64,000 bases of DNA from Salticus scenicus (taxonomy: Eukaryota; Arthropoda; Arachnida; Araneae; Salticidae), in NCBI GenBank assembly GCA_963930645.1, contig OZ005650.1, positions 65,724,718 through 65,788,717 on the forward strand, read 5' to 3'. A program made the translations under genes and the position numbers. Below the pieces are notes generated by a model, which saw only the letters and a program-made list of their open reading frames with translations, was not told the DNA's origin and ran no database searches. Positions 23,831 to 33,300 of the stretch are shown in pieces. Each line of letters starts with the position of its first letter. Within the stretch, counting starts at the first letter, position 1.

Positions 23831-24789
23831 TAAATTAACAATATATGGATATGTATGTTTACATTGCTATCTTTGGAAAACAAAACTTTTGTTGATATCG
23901 GTGTTGCCAGCATATACAACCTTAGGTAACAATGATGCAAGTGTATAAAATGATTATTTTGCATTCTCTAATTAATAAAATTCAATGTATACCCAAATCA
24001 TCCCATGTTTTTAAATCATTACTTACATTGAAACTATTAAACATAAATGTTTCAATTCAATAAAAAATTAAAGTAAACATATATAATGTATAGTATATAC
24101 CTAAATTTGGAAAGTTGAAACTTTAAAGAATATTTCTGGATTTTAATGCTTAAAATATTGTAGAAGTTAAAATATCTCAGAGTGTAGGAGTTACAATAAT
24201 CTTATAAATAAATGACTGTATATAAATTTTGTGAATAAAAAATATTCCATTAATGAATTTTAGCATTTCATCAACAGCTTAAAAATTCTAGAAAGTGACT
24301 ACCTCATAATCTAACTTTAGATACAAAATTAATTCACCACATATATAATTTTTCTTTTTTATAATCATGATTTTAACTCTACAATTTAGATAATTTTGAT
24401 GAAAATCTATTTAGGTTTGTAGTTGTATCAAGCTGCTTTATAATATTTAATGACTTCTGTGATAAATGAGGGATTAAACTACTTAACATGCAAAATCACT
24501 GAAAATTCCTACTTGTCTGCTAATAATTATTATAAGAGCAAATCAGAAATATGCTGTTCATCTCGCATTATTATATAATTTATTGCGATTTTTTAAATAA
24601 TGAATCATAAATGGTCAATCGTACAAACACGATTTATCACGTTTAATGAAGTAAATCTTGTAATTTTTAAATAATACAGTTATTAATTTAATTTTATGTA
24701 TCAATAATAACATTCCACACACAAAAATACATAAATAAATAAATATTTTATTTCTCATTCATCAACGCTAATATCCGCCATCTTACTTG

Positions 24790-24961
24790 TGATAGGCTTG
24801 TGAGAGCTTACGGGAGAGCGCAGGCAGTCGCAAATTTTTATGACAACAATCACAACTTTACGATCCAATATGGCCGATGGCGTTACATTTGTATCAAAAT
24901 TACGACTACGATCCGACTTGTGATCTACGATAGCTGCGATTGTTACAATAGTATGCCTCCC
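24790..24961 (-). repeat. Outer arm (right) of the long-range inverted repeat
   Basis: Read on the minus strand from 24961 inward it begins GGGAGGCATACTATTGTAAC and follows the left arm at 11234. The sequence is richer in CpG than its surroundings. Just inside it, at about 24777-24785, is CCGCCATCTT, which resembles a YY1 site. YY1-type and NRF1-type motifs are frequent near mitochondrial-protein genes, but no transcript is shown. Confidence 0.65.
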
Positions 24962-24974
24962 TAAATTAAATTTA

Positions 24975-25209
24975 AATAATTCTATTTGAACAAATAAAAA
25001 TTACTGAAAACTATTGTATAAATATTTTATTTCAATCATAAATTTCGAAACATATTATTTCCAACTCATTTATCTTTTTGGAAGATTTTGTACGCATGTT
25101 TTTACCAAGAAGCGTAGTTGTATAATTAACAGGAGTATTGTATTTCGTTTGTTTTGTTTTGAATTTGTAAAAATGATGCAATTCTCGTGAAGACGAAGAC
25201 AAGACTTTG
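24975..25209 (+). promoter_or_regulatory. Candidate upstream region or non-coding first exon of DNAJC19
   Basis: The stretch ends in 'gacgaagacaagactttg' followed by a consensus donor GTAAGC at 25210. The first DNAJC19 coding exon seems to begin with an acceptor (see 30279), so an upstream non-coding exon is expected, and this is the best donor I noticed between the CpG-containing region and 30279. It is speculative. Confidence 0.2.
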
Positions 25210-25639
25210 GTAAGCAATAGTTAATTTCATATTATTTCTACGACGGATTATTTTATCATACGTGCTATCATTTTATAAACTGGAAATTATCCATACTCAT
25301 TTCATTGCCTTTAAACTTTAATGTATTATTCTTTAAAATCTAATTTTAAAGGGAAAAGTTTCTTTTCTAAAATTTCTTCTTTAGAAACAAATTTATCGTC
25401 ATATTGTACCCAAATTTAAAAAATGTGCGTTTTTTTTTACTTTGGAATACCACTTTGTATATTTTCATAGTTATGCATATGTCCTACTTAGAAAACTAAA
25501 TTAAATCCTAATCTGTACGAAGACTGCCTGCCACATAGGGCCCAGCTGGATGATGGGTTTTTTAATAACTTTTTTCGATTTAAAAATTAATTTTTTGAGT
25601 GTATATTATTTATTTTTTAAATAAAGGGAATTATTTAGG

Positions 25640-26060
25640 GGGAAAATAGTGCATGGTAGTAAGGCTGATGCAGTACAAATTTTCATGCACAACAAATTAG
25701 CGGTATCCAGTGTTTTTTTTTTTTTTTTTTTTTTTTCAGTTTTAAAGCTCGCAAAGTGAGCATACGTCGGGATACTGACGGCTGCAGTACAGATTTTCAC
25801 GCACAGCAAATTAGCAGTATCCAGTGATTTCTTTGTTTTGTTTTGTTTTAAAGCTCATAAAGCAGACATACATCAAGATACTGGCTAATGCACTATAGAA
25901 TTTTATGCATTTTCTGATTCATGCACCTCAAATTAAGGGTATTCAGTATATATATATATTTTTTAATGATCATGAAACGAGCATACATTGGGATACTGAC
26001 TGCTGTGGTACAGATTTCCATGCATGTCGAATTAGCTGCATCCAGTGATTTTTATATTTG
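25640..26060 (+). repeat. Tandem repeat, ~4 diverged units of ~115 bp
   Basis: Units share 'ggctgatgcagtacaaattt', 'catgcacaacaaattagcgg' and 'tatccagtg', followed by a T-rich tract and 'aaagctcgcaaagtgagcat' then 'acgtcgggatactgac'. Repeats are visible near 25655, 25780, 25885 (shortened) and 25995. The T tract of the first unit is about 28 bases long. Confidence 0.65.
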
Positions 26061-26840
26061 TTTAGTGTAGTGATTGCATCTGTATAGATTTTATTGCATT
26101 TTCAGATTCATGCATTTTGCAAATTTGTAAAAAATCTTTGACTTATACATCATTTATAGCACTCAATTTTATGTAGTAAAGCTTGAAACCCTCCGAAATT
26201 TTTTTCCTAGTTACGATCTTGGATTCATTCCTGGTGAAGTAGTTCGTTCAATTTTCTATTACAATTATAATGTTTGTTTTATTAATCTTAAAAATAAGCT
26301 TAATATATTTTCTTAAAATGTATTTTTGATGTTTTGTAACGATTCAGAATATCAGTTAGCAGTATCAACTCATCCTGTGAGCAGTACATTAGCAACAACA
26401 ATGGGTGCTTTATAGTAATGCTGTTCTGATGAAATTTTGATGTATTTTAAAGTTTTAAAAAGTAAAAGATTTCCATAGTATTGATTATATCATTTTTATA
26501 GATATTTCTTTTTTGTTTGTGTAGCTTAGATTTTTAAGCATAAAATCACTGGTTGTAACTGTTGCAATATGTGCACTCCATTAATTCTAATTAACTTTTA
26601 AAATGTTTAATTTTGTAAATCTTGAAAGAATTTTTTCAATTCAGAGCTTATAGTGCTATATTATGAGAAAAAATGGTACTTGGCGCGATTTGTAAGTTTG
26701 AGTAAGAAAGTATGAATAGAAAGAAAATGTACATTTATTAATTACAAATAATTTTTAATACAGTTTTTTATATTACTTTGTTTTAAAATATAAAATAGCA
26801 ATTAAACCCTTCCGGTTTCGAATTTGAATAAGTTGCAGAA

Positions 26841-27068
26841 TTATTTTTTTGGCGGAAATCTTTTGGCTATTGGTTTTAGCACTGATTGAAAACAGTCTTC
26901 GCCATTAACAGCTTGAGCTTGGTGCCATATAAATTCGATAAGGTATGAGTCAAGATGATGACGGGCTGTTCCTCTCTGTTTTTTGTTGCGCCATTTGGCT
27001 GAGCCCCACATGCGCTCTACATGTTGTGTGTGAACGCCCGTGGCCCGTCGCCCCAGCATCTTTTTCAC
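26841..27068 (-). pseudogene. Merlin (IS1595/ISXO2-like) transposase C-terminal fragment
   Basis: The minus-strand frame reads GVHTQHVERMWGSAKWRNKK, then RHHLDSYLIEFIWHQ, and ends FPPKK-stop. The pattern HTQ-(I/V)E--W---K, then L--YL-EF-W, is the C-terminal part of DDE transposases of the ISXO2/IS1595 group, which in animals marks Merlin transposons. The catalytic N-terminal parts are missing and there is no ATG in a sensible place (the open frame begins at GTG). The fragment is intact without stops for about 75 residues. It is a transposon remnant, and a host role is not indicated. Confidence 0.65.
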
Positions 27069-27287
27069 TCGCAGGCAGATCCCAAATACCCATAGTTAAA
27101 GTATTTCACGGCATAAACTTTATAAAAACTACTTTAAAATGAAGTTATAATTCATATTTGATATAAATATTAAATACCTTTATTTAAACTTTATGCTTGC
27201 CAGAAAGCTTTTTCGGCAGGTCATCCCCTCCATCAACTGTGCCGACTGCTCTTTTGTGGTAAAACTATTCTCAGTTCTTCATTGTTA

Positions 27288-29591
27288 TCTATATATATAA
27301 AAGAGTAAACTCACTGATTCACTCACTGACTCAACACGGTTGTGGCAATCCTATGGGAGATAGAGTCACAATTTTTGGTGAGCAGGTTGGTTTTAGGAAC
27401 CTGATGCTCACCAAGATGGGATTTTGCGAAATACTCCCTCGTTCCCCCCCTGGGGGGGCAAAAGACAAAAACCACTTTTATAGGCATAACTCGGCTCCAA
27501 ATTACTTCACGGTGAAGAAATTGCAGATGGGGAGTCTAGACTTGAATACAAAAAAGTCATTTTCTGCGATTTTGGAATTTTGGATTTTTAAGGGGGGTAG
27601 GGGTAAAAATGAGATTTTCAGAGGCGCATAAGGCAAAAACACCTTTATAGGCATAACTTGGCTCCAAATTACTTCACGGTGAAGAAATTGCAGATGGGGA
27701 GATTAGACTTGAATACAAAAAAGTCATTTTCTGCGATTTTGGAATTTTGGATTTTTAAGGGGGGTAGGGGTAAAAATGAGATTTTCGGAGGCGCATAAGG
27801 CAAAAACACATTTATAAGTATAACTTGGCTCCAAATTACTTCCCAGTGAAGAAATTGCAGATGGGAAGACTAGACTTGAATACGAAAAAATCATTTCCTG
27901 CGATTTTGGATTTTTAAGGGGGGAAGGGGGTGAAAATGATTTTCGGAGGTGCAGAAGACAAAAACACCTTTATAAGCATAACTCGGCTCTAAATAACTTC
28001 ACGGTAAAGAAATTGAAGATAGGGAGACTAGACTTGAATACAAAAAAATCATTTTCTGCGATTTTGGATTTTTAAGAGGGGAAAGGGGTGAAAAGGATTT
28101 TCGGAGGCACAGGAGGCAAAAACACCTTTATAAGCATAACTCGGTTCCAAATTACTTCACGATGAAAAAAATGCAGATGGGTAGACTAGACTTAAGTACA
28201 AAAAAGTCATTTTCTGAGATTTTGGAATTTTGGATTTTTAAGGGGGAGAGGGGGTAAAAATGATTTTTGGAGGCAAATTTAGCAAAATAAGGATTTTCGA
28301 GTAAAACTCTACCAATAATAGCCCAAATGTATAGAAAATCGCCAAAGTCTTCTTGAGGATATTTCCAAAAACTTACTTTTGTTTTTTCCGATTTTCGATA
28401 TTGGGGGGGAGTTACGAGGGGACAAATTCGACCCCATCTTTTAGCGCTAAATTCGTCCGTGGAAATCTATAGGAGCTACGGTCACAAATTTTAATTTGTG
28501 ACTTATTTACCTGTGTCCAACACCCATTGTAACAGGATTTTGCGAAAGCCCCCCTTTCCCCCCTTGGGAGTAGGGGGGAATAAATACGTTTCGAAGCATA
28601 ACTTTGCCTCAAATTATCTCCTTAAGATTAAATTTTATGCGTGGGCTGTGGGGGGGGGGCAAAAACACGTTTTAAAAAGTAACTCTGCTTCAAATATCTC
28701 AGGAAAGCAATTTTTTGATATGTCGATTGGGTATGCGTATTCAGCACACACGAACTACAAAGGGATTATTTGCAATTCCGTGTTATCCCCCCCCCCTTTT
28801 TTTTTTTTTTGAGGGTTGGTGGGTAAAAAACATGTTTTCACGCTTAACTTTGTTCAAAATTATTTGATGTGTGGACTGCTTATACGTATTCAACACACAC
28901 TACAAAGTAATTTTGTAACATTACACTCTTCCGCCCCATAGGAGGCGAGGGGGCAATAATATGTATTCATGCGTAACTCTGCAGTAAGTTATCTTAGGAA
29001 GGACCTTTTTGATGTGTGGGTTACATGTACCTAACTTATAATATAAAGTGATTTTGCAAAATTTCTTCCCCCTTTTTTCCTTTAATAATGAGGGTAAAAA
29101 AACACAGGGGGTGGGGCTAAAAAACATGTTTTAAAACATAACTCTGCCTTAAATAATCTCAGGATCTCAATTTTTTAATGTGTCGGTTATGTACGTGTAT
29201 GCAACATGAACTATAAAGGGATTTTGTGAAATTACTCCTATCCTCCTCTTAGGGGTGGGCAGGGGAAAAAACACATTTTCAAGCTTAAACGTGCTCCAAA
29301 TTACGTTTGAATGGCAAATTTTGGTGTGTGGGTTTTGATTACATGTATTTAATATGCACTTTGATGTGATTTTGCAAATCTTCCCACTTTACCCGCGAGG
29401 TATGGGGAGTAAAACAGGCAAGGCGCTACCGAAGGCATTGTTTCTCCAGACTAGAAGTGTGGCGTGTGGGGAGAACTTTAACTTAGATTTTGACTGATGT
29501 CAATGATTTTTTTTTTAAATTATTATTTTGATATAGTATTTTGAGAAATCATTTCGATATAATGACCAGCGAAGCGGGCAAAGCCTGCTAG
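27288..29591 (+). mobile_element. Helitron A, non-autonomous, complete (2304 bp)
   Basis: It begins TCTATATATATAAAAG immediately after an A (27287). It ends with the hairpin GCGGGC-AAA-GCCTGC overlapping the terminal CTAG (29588-29591), followed by T (29592). That is the Helitron layout: 5' TC, 3' hairpin plus CTRR, insertion between A and T. It carries tandem arrays inside and no Rep/helicase gene. A partial second copy occupies 16490-21188. Open frames across it are translations of repeats and poly-G tracts. Confidence 0.78.
27466..28290 (+). repeat. Tandem array inside Helitron A, ~5 units of ~160 bp
   Basis: Each unit reads 'aaaaacacctttataagcat', 'aactcggctccaaattactt', 'cacggtgaagaaattgcaga', then 'gacttgaatacaaaaaagtc' and 'gattttggatttttaagggg'. 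Units start near 27466, 27631, 27800, 27957 and 28108. The first two are nearly identical, so some duplication is recent. A second array of different units (about 140 bp, with 'gttatgcatacccaacacac'-type text) follows at about 28490-29390. Confidence 0.8.
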
Positions 29592-30126
29592 TCTATATAT
29601 ATAAACGGCTGAGAGATTTTCTTGGACTCTGTGTGTTGACGCAAGTTGCCACCAAATTTTCATACTTTGGTTAATTAAAAAAAATTTAATAGTCCGATCG
29701 ATAAGCTGTTTAATCCGACGGATTCAGAAAACTCGCCCCTTTCATTTGGTATCTTATTTGTAACAAAATTTTGATTACATTTTTAAAAATTAATTAAAAT
29801 ATGAAAAAAATAACCTGGTAAAAGCTTTAAAAATAGACATTTAAATTTTTAATTGTTGCCAAAGAAAAAAAAACAAAAAAAAAAAAAAAAAAAAAAAAAC
29901 AATAATAATAAATAATAAATTAGGAGTTAATTTTTTTTTTTAGTAGCATAAAATGAAATATGCCTTCATGCAAAAAATAAAAAATTATAAAATATTAAAT
30001 TTGCTCATGAAAATGGAAGCATGACGTCTGTATGACTTTAAAATAAAATATTAGTAATAATAATTTTAAATTTTGAAAATAACAAAGAGGTAAATAAAGT
30101 GCAAAAATTTCGCACGGGCTTGCTAG
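29592..30126 (+). mobile_element. Helitron B, non-autonomous (535 bp), abutting Helitron A
   Basis: It begins TCTATATATATAAACGGCTG directly after the CTAG of Helitron A. It ends with the hairpin GTGCAAAAATTTCGCAC then GGGCTTG and CTAG (30123-30126), followed by T. A second copy is at 46214-46668, sharing 'gagattttcttggactctgt', 'gacgcaagttgccacc' and the same 3' hairpin. It has no coding content. Confidence 0.75.
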
Positions 30127-30278
30127 TATTTAATAATTCTCTATTATTATTCAACAAATTACATTTCAAATTTAAGTGCTAAAAAAAAGTTTAATATCTT
30201 TCACAATCATTGTATTATGTATGCAAAATATTTTACTTATTGATTTACCTTTTTTAAATCTTTCATTGTTATTTTCAG

Positions 30279-30315
30279 GTCTCTATTTTGAATAAAAAGA
30301 CTGAAAGTTAATATG
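30279..30315 (+). CDS. DNAJC19: DNAJC19 exon 1, start codon only (ATG 30313-30315)
   Basis: ATG is followed at once by the donor GTAAGG, so only Met is encoded, and phase 0 matches exon 2 (MSSSVILAG, as in MASSVLLAG of insect homologues). Upstream 'ttcattgttattttcag' is a good acceptor, giving a 37-nt exon whose first 34 nt are 5' leader. That implies a further non-coding exon upstream. If the acceptor is not used, transcription must start nearby. This is the least certain exon. Confidence 0.55.
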
Positions 30316-33300
30316 GTAAGGTTACCTTATATTTTCTGAAAATGTCTTTTTTTTAATTAAGTTCCTTATTTCTTAAAGGACTAATGAGATTTTTGGACTG
30401 AATGTCTATCATAAGTCTAGGGCTGGAGTATTTATCAATATATCCCCAAGTATCAATATTTTTTAAGTATCGCAATAACGATATTAAAGATCTAGCTTTG
30501 CTGATATATCCCTCTAACGATATTTCTTTAGCGCACACTGAGCGATCGATCGAAACGCCGATAAATAATGTTTCTCACTAGCACCTACCACCAGTCGCCA
30601 CGCTCGGAATAAAGAGAACGCCGAATAGCTTATTCACCGTGTTTTCTAAAAAAACAAACAAACCGTTTGGCTAGCGGAAGTGACGCAACCCCTTGTGCGC
30701 GCCACAAACCTGCATCACCGCGCGCCAAGCAAAGCCCGAAAAAAAAAGAGACCTGAATAGCTTATACTAATGCAACCCCTTTTTCCCCTCCCAACCCCAA
30801 GCAATCCTTCCTCTCCAATCCTCTCTATACCGCAATATATCTACTTTCTTGAAAATATCACTGTCCAAAAAGTCAATGATATTCATCAGGAAAATTAAAC
30901 TATCACAGTATATCGACTTCCCATAGTATATCGACTTCTTACAGTATACTGACTTACTGACTTCTCATTCTACATTCATGAATTTCCCTGGCTCTAAACG
31001 CTAATATGAAAGAATTTATACTACCGTTAGTATAAGTTCTTTGATAATATTGCACATTATCGCTCGTGGATCGTACGTGTAATACCACAGACAGGCGATA
31101 TAAAATCAAACGCTTATTATGAATGAAAACAATATCTTTTGTTTTAGCTCATTTCCTGCTATTGGTTCATTGATATTGGTTTATTTCAAAGTATCCATAT
31201 CTTCTGGCCAATAAGATGCGACATGTGTTTAACTCGCTTTGGGCTCAGTAATGCCAGATTGGGGATTTTGTCCCCATTTTGGGGATTTTTGAGGCTTTTG
31301 GACCAAATGTTTGTGGGGACTTTTTTGGGGAATTCTAAAATTTTTGGGGACAAATCTGGGGAGTTCTTCAACTCTCTGTCAATGTTGATAACGTAATGAT
31401 TTATCCCTACGACTAGAGACTTTCAATATCTTTATTGGTATTTGGGGATTTTTTTTTTTAATTGCCTTCTTTTGGGGAAAAATCGGAATTTTTATCACAG
31501 AAAAATCTGCTTGATATTTTTTTTGAAAAAAATTTTATTTCCCCTTTTTAGTAGAAATCAAATTGGGGATTTTTTCGAAAAGAACCTCCTGAATTGGGGA
31601 AATTTGAAGACCTGTTTGGGGAAATAATTTTCGACCATCTGGCATCACTGTTTGGGTTGTACATCAGTCCCTTTCTCCTTTCCCATGTTATCGAATGGGA
31701 TTTTCGTTGCTTCGTTTTATAAAAATATCTCATTCAAAAATGAAGTTTTTCGAATTCTGTTTTTTGAATATTACTCTTTGAACGGGTCGCCTTTTAGCTT
31801 GGTGAACAATTTTTCGAAAAAATTTATTTAAATATTTTATTTCAATAAGTAAATTATGGACTCTAAGTAAAATATTTAAATTTATTTTTTCGAAAAATTG
31901 TTCACTAAGCTAAAAGACGACCTGTTCAAAGAGTAATATTCAAAAAACAGAATTTAAGCTAAAAGACGACCTGTTCAAAGAGTAATATTAAAAAAAAACA
32001 GAATTCGAAAAAGTTCATTTTTTAATAAAATATTTTTATAAAACGACGCGACAAAAATCCCATTGGAAAACATGGGAAGGGAGAAAGGGTGCTATCTGAC
32101 TGATGTAAAATAAAGTTTTATCTTCAGTAATTTTACAGTGACAGTTTATTAAATTATATAATATTGGATAGTTTATTACTTTTTTTATGTAGCATTTATT
32201 TTTTCTCTTTCCTTTTCTTTCTTTCTTTCTTTTTTTTTTTTTTTTTAAGCCGTACATGTAATTGCAAAATGAGTTACTTTAAGTAACAAAATGAAACTTT
32301 AACATAATTTTGTTTAAATAATATAATTTTTATACTGACAATGTATATATATATAATGAAACTATTACAAATATATGAAACTATTACGAATGTGAATTGA
32401 ACACATATACATTTTAAAAATATTGTAATGATTTGGTAAGCAGATACAAAAATAAAAATGACAAGTAACTGACATTTAGGATGCATATAAGAGTTTTAAG
32501 TAAAAAATATTACTCTCTATGACCAAAAAAGGTGTATCCAATGGCAATTCTTAACTATTTAGAATGATTTTCCTTTTTATTTAATTTTTCTTAAGCTTTA
32601 TTTTTAGTAGAATTATGAATTTTGATATACTTGGTACAAATAAAACACAGATCGCATATTAGCTGTGTTAAAATATGATTTTAAAATAATTAATGCTTAA
32701 AATGGGAAGAATAGAGGACAAACTATACAGAGGTATACTAAAAAGCAACAGTATAAGTTATAAGAAACACAAAATATTGATTCACTTTTTATGTTTTTTT
32801 TTTTTTTTTTTTTTTTATGATAAAGTTATGGTAGTAATATACCAGAAAATACATGGAAAACACTTTATACTTCTATACTTTAAAATTCGTGTGCATATGT
32901 CTTTAAAAAATAACAAATGTCTATTTTTTCCTATCTTGAAAGAAATATCGCAATATATCACATAATATCGATATTAACTTGGTGATATATCGCGATATTT
33001 AATTTCTGATATCGTCCAGCACTAATCATAACTAAGCATTATTGATTACTAATTTCTGTTAAAATCGATTTAAAATTTAAAAAAAAAATTAAAAACTGCA
33101 TTTATTTTCACTATGATATCATATGACTTGGAAAACTGAAAAGTAATTATCTGGGATGATCATCTACCAAGCAAATGTTGGAAAAAGAAAGGAAAAAAAA
33201 AAAATTCAAATTGCAAAGAAGAGGCTTTTAAAATTAACATTTTCATTAATATCTCAAAAACTAATTAAAATTGTTTAAAAAAATTTTCAATACCAACTCC

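Larger units (their letters stand above)
30418..33024. mobile_element. hAT element, ~2.6 kb, invaded, in DNAJC19 intron 1
   Basis: The left end is TAGGGCTGGAGTATTTATCA and the right end read inward is TAGTGCTGGACGATATCAGA. Both continue into repeated 'atatcgcgatat'/'tatcgatatt' text, as in hAT families with a TAG-GCTGG-CGATAT terminus. ATCATAAG (30408-30415) and ATCATAAC (33025-33032) are near-identical 8-mers, with two extra bases on the left. Near 30540-30740 it is unusually CpG-rich. The hAT MITE at 31246-31650 and the palindrome at 31659-32110 lie inside. Confidence 0.55.

Noticed and set aside
11234..24961. Polinton/Maverick-type giant transposon between the inverted repeats
   Set aside because: The size would fit, but I see no polymerase, integrase, protease or capsid-like reading frame in the interval, and the arms are short and diverged.
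27466..28290. Regular repeats as a CRISPR array
   Set aside because: Units of about 160 bp repeat along their whole length without unique spacers, inside a eukaryotic Helitron.
32036..32257. Lysine-rich minus-strand open frame
   Set aside because: It is the translation of a T/C-rich microsatellite (32200-32246) next to a palindrome, not a protein.
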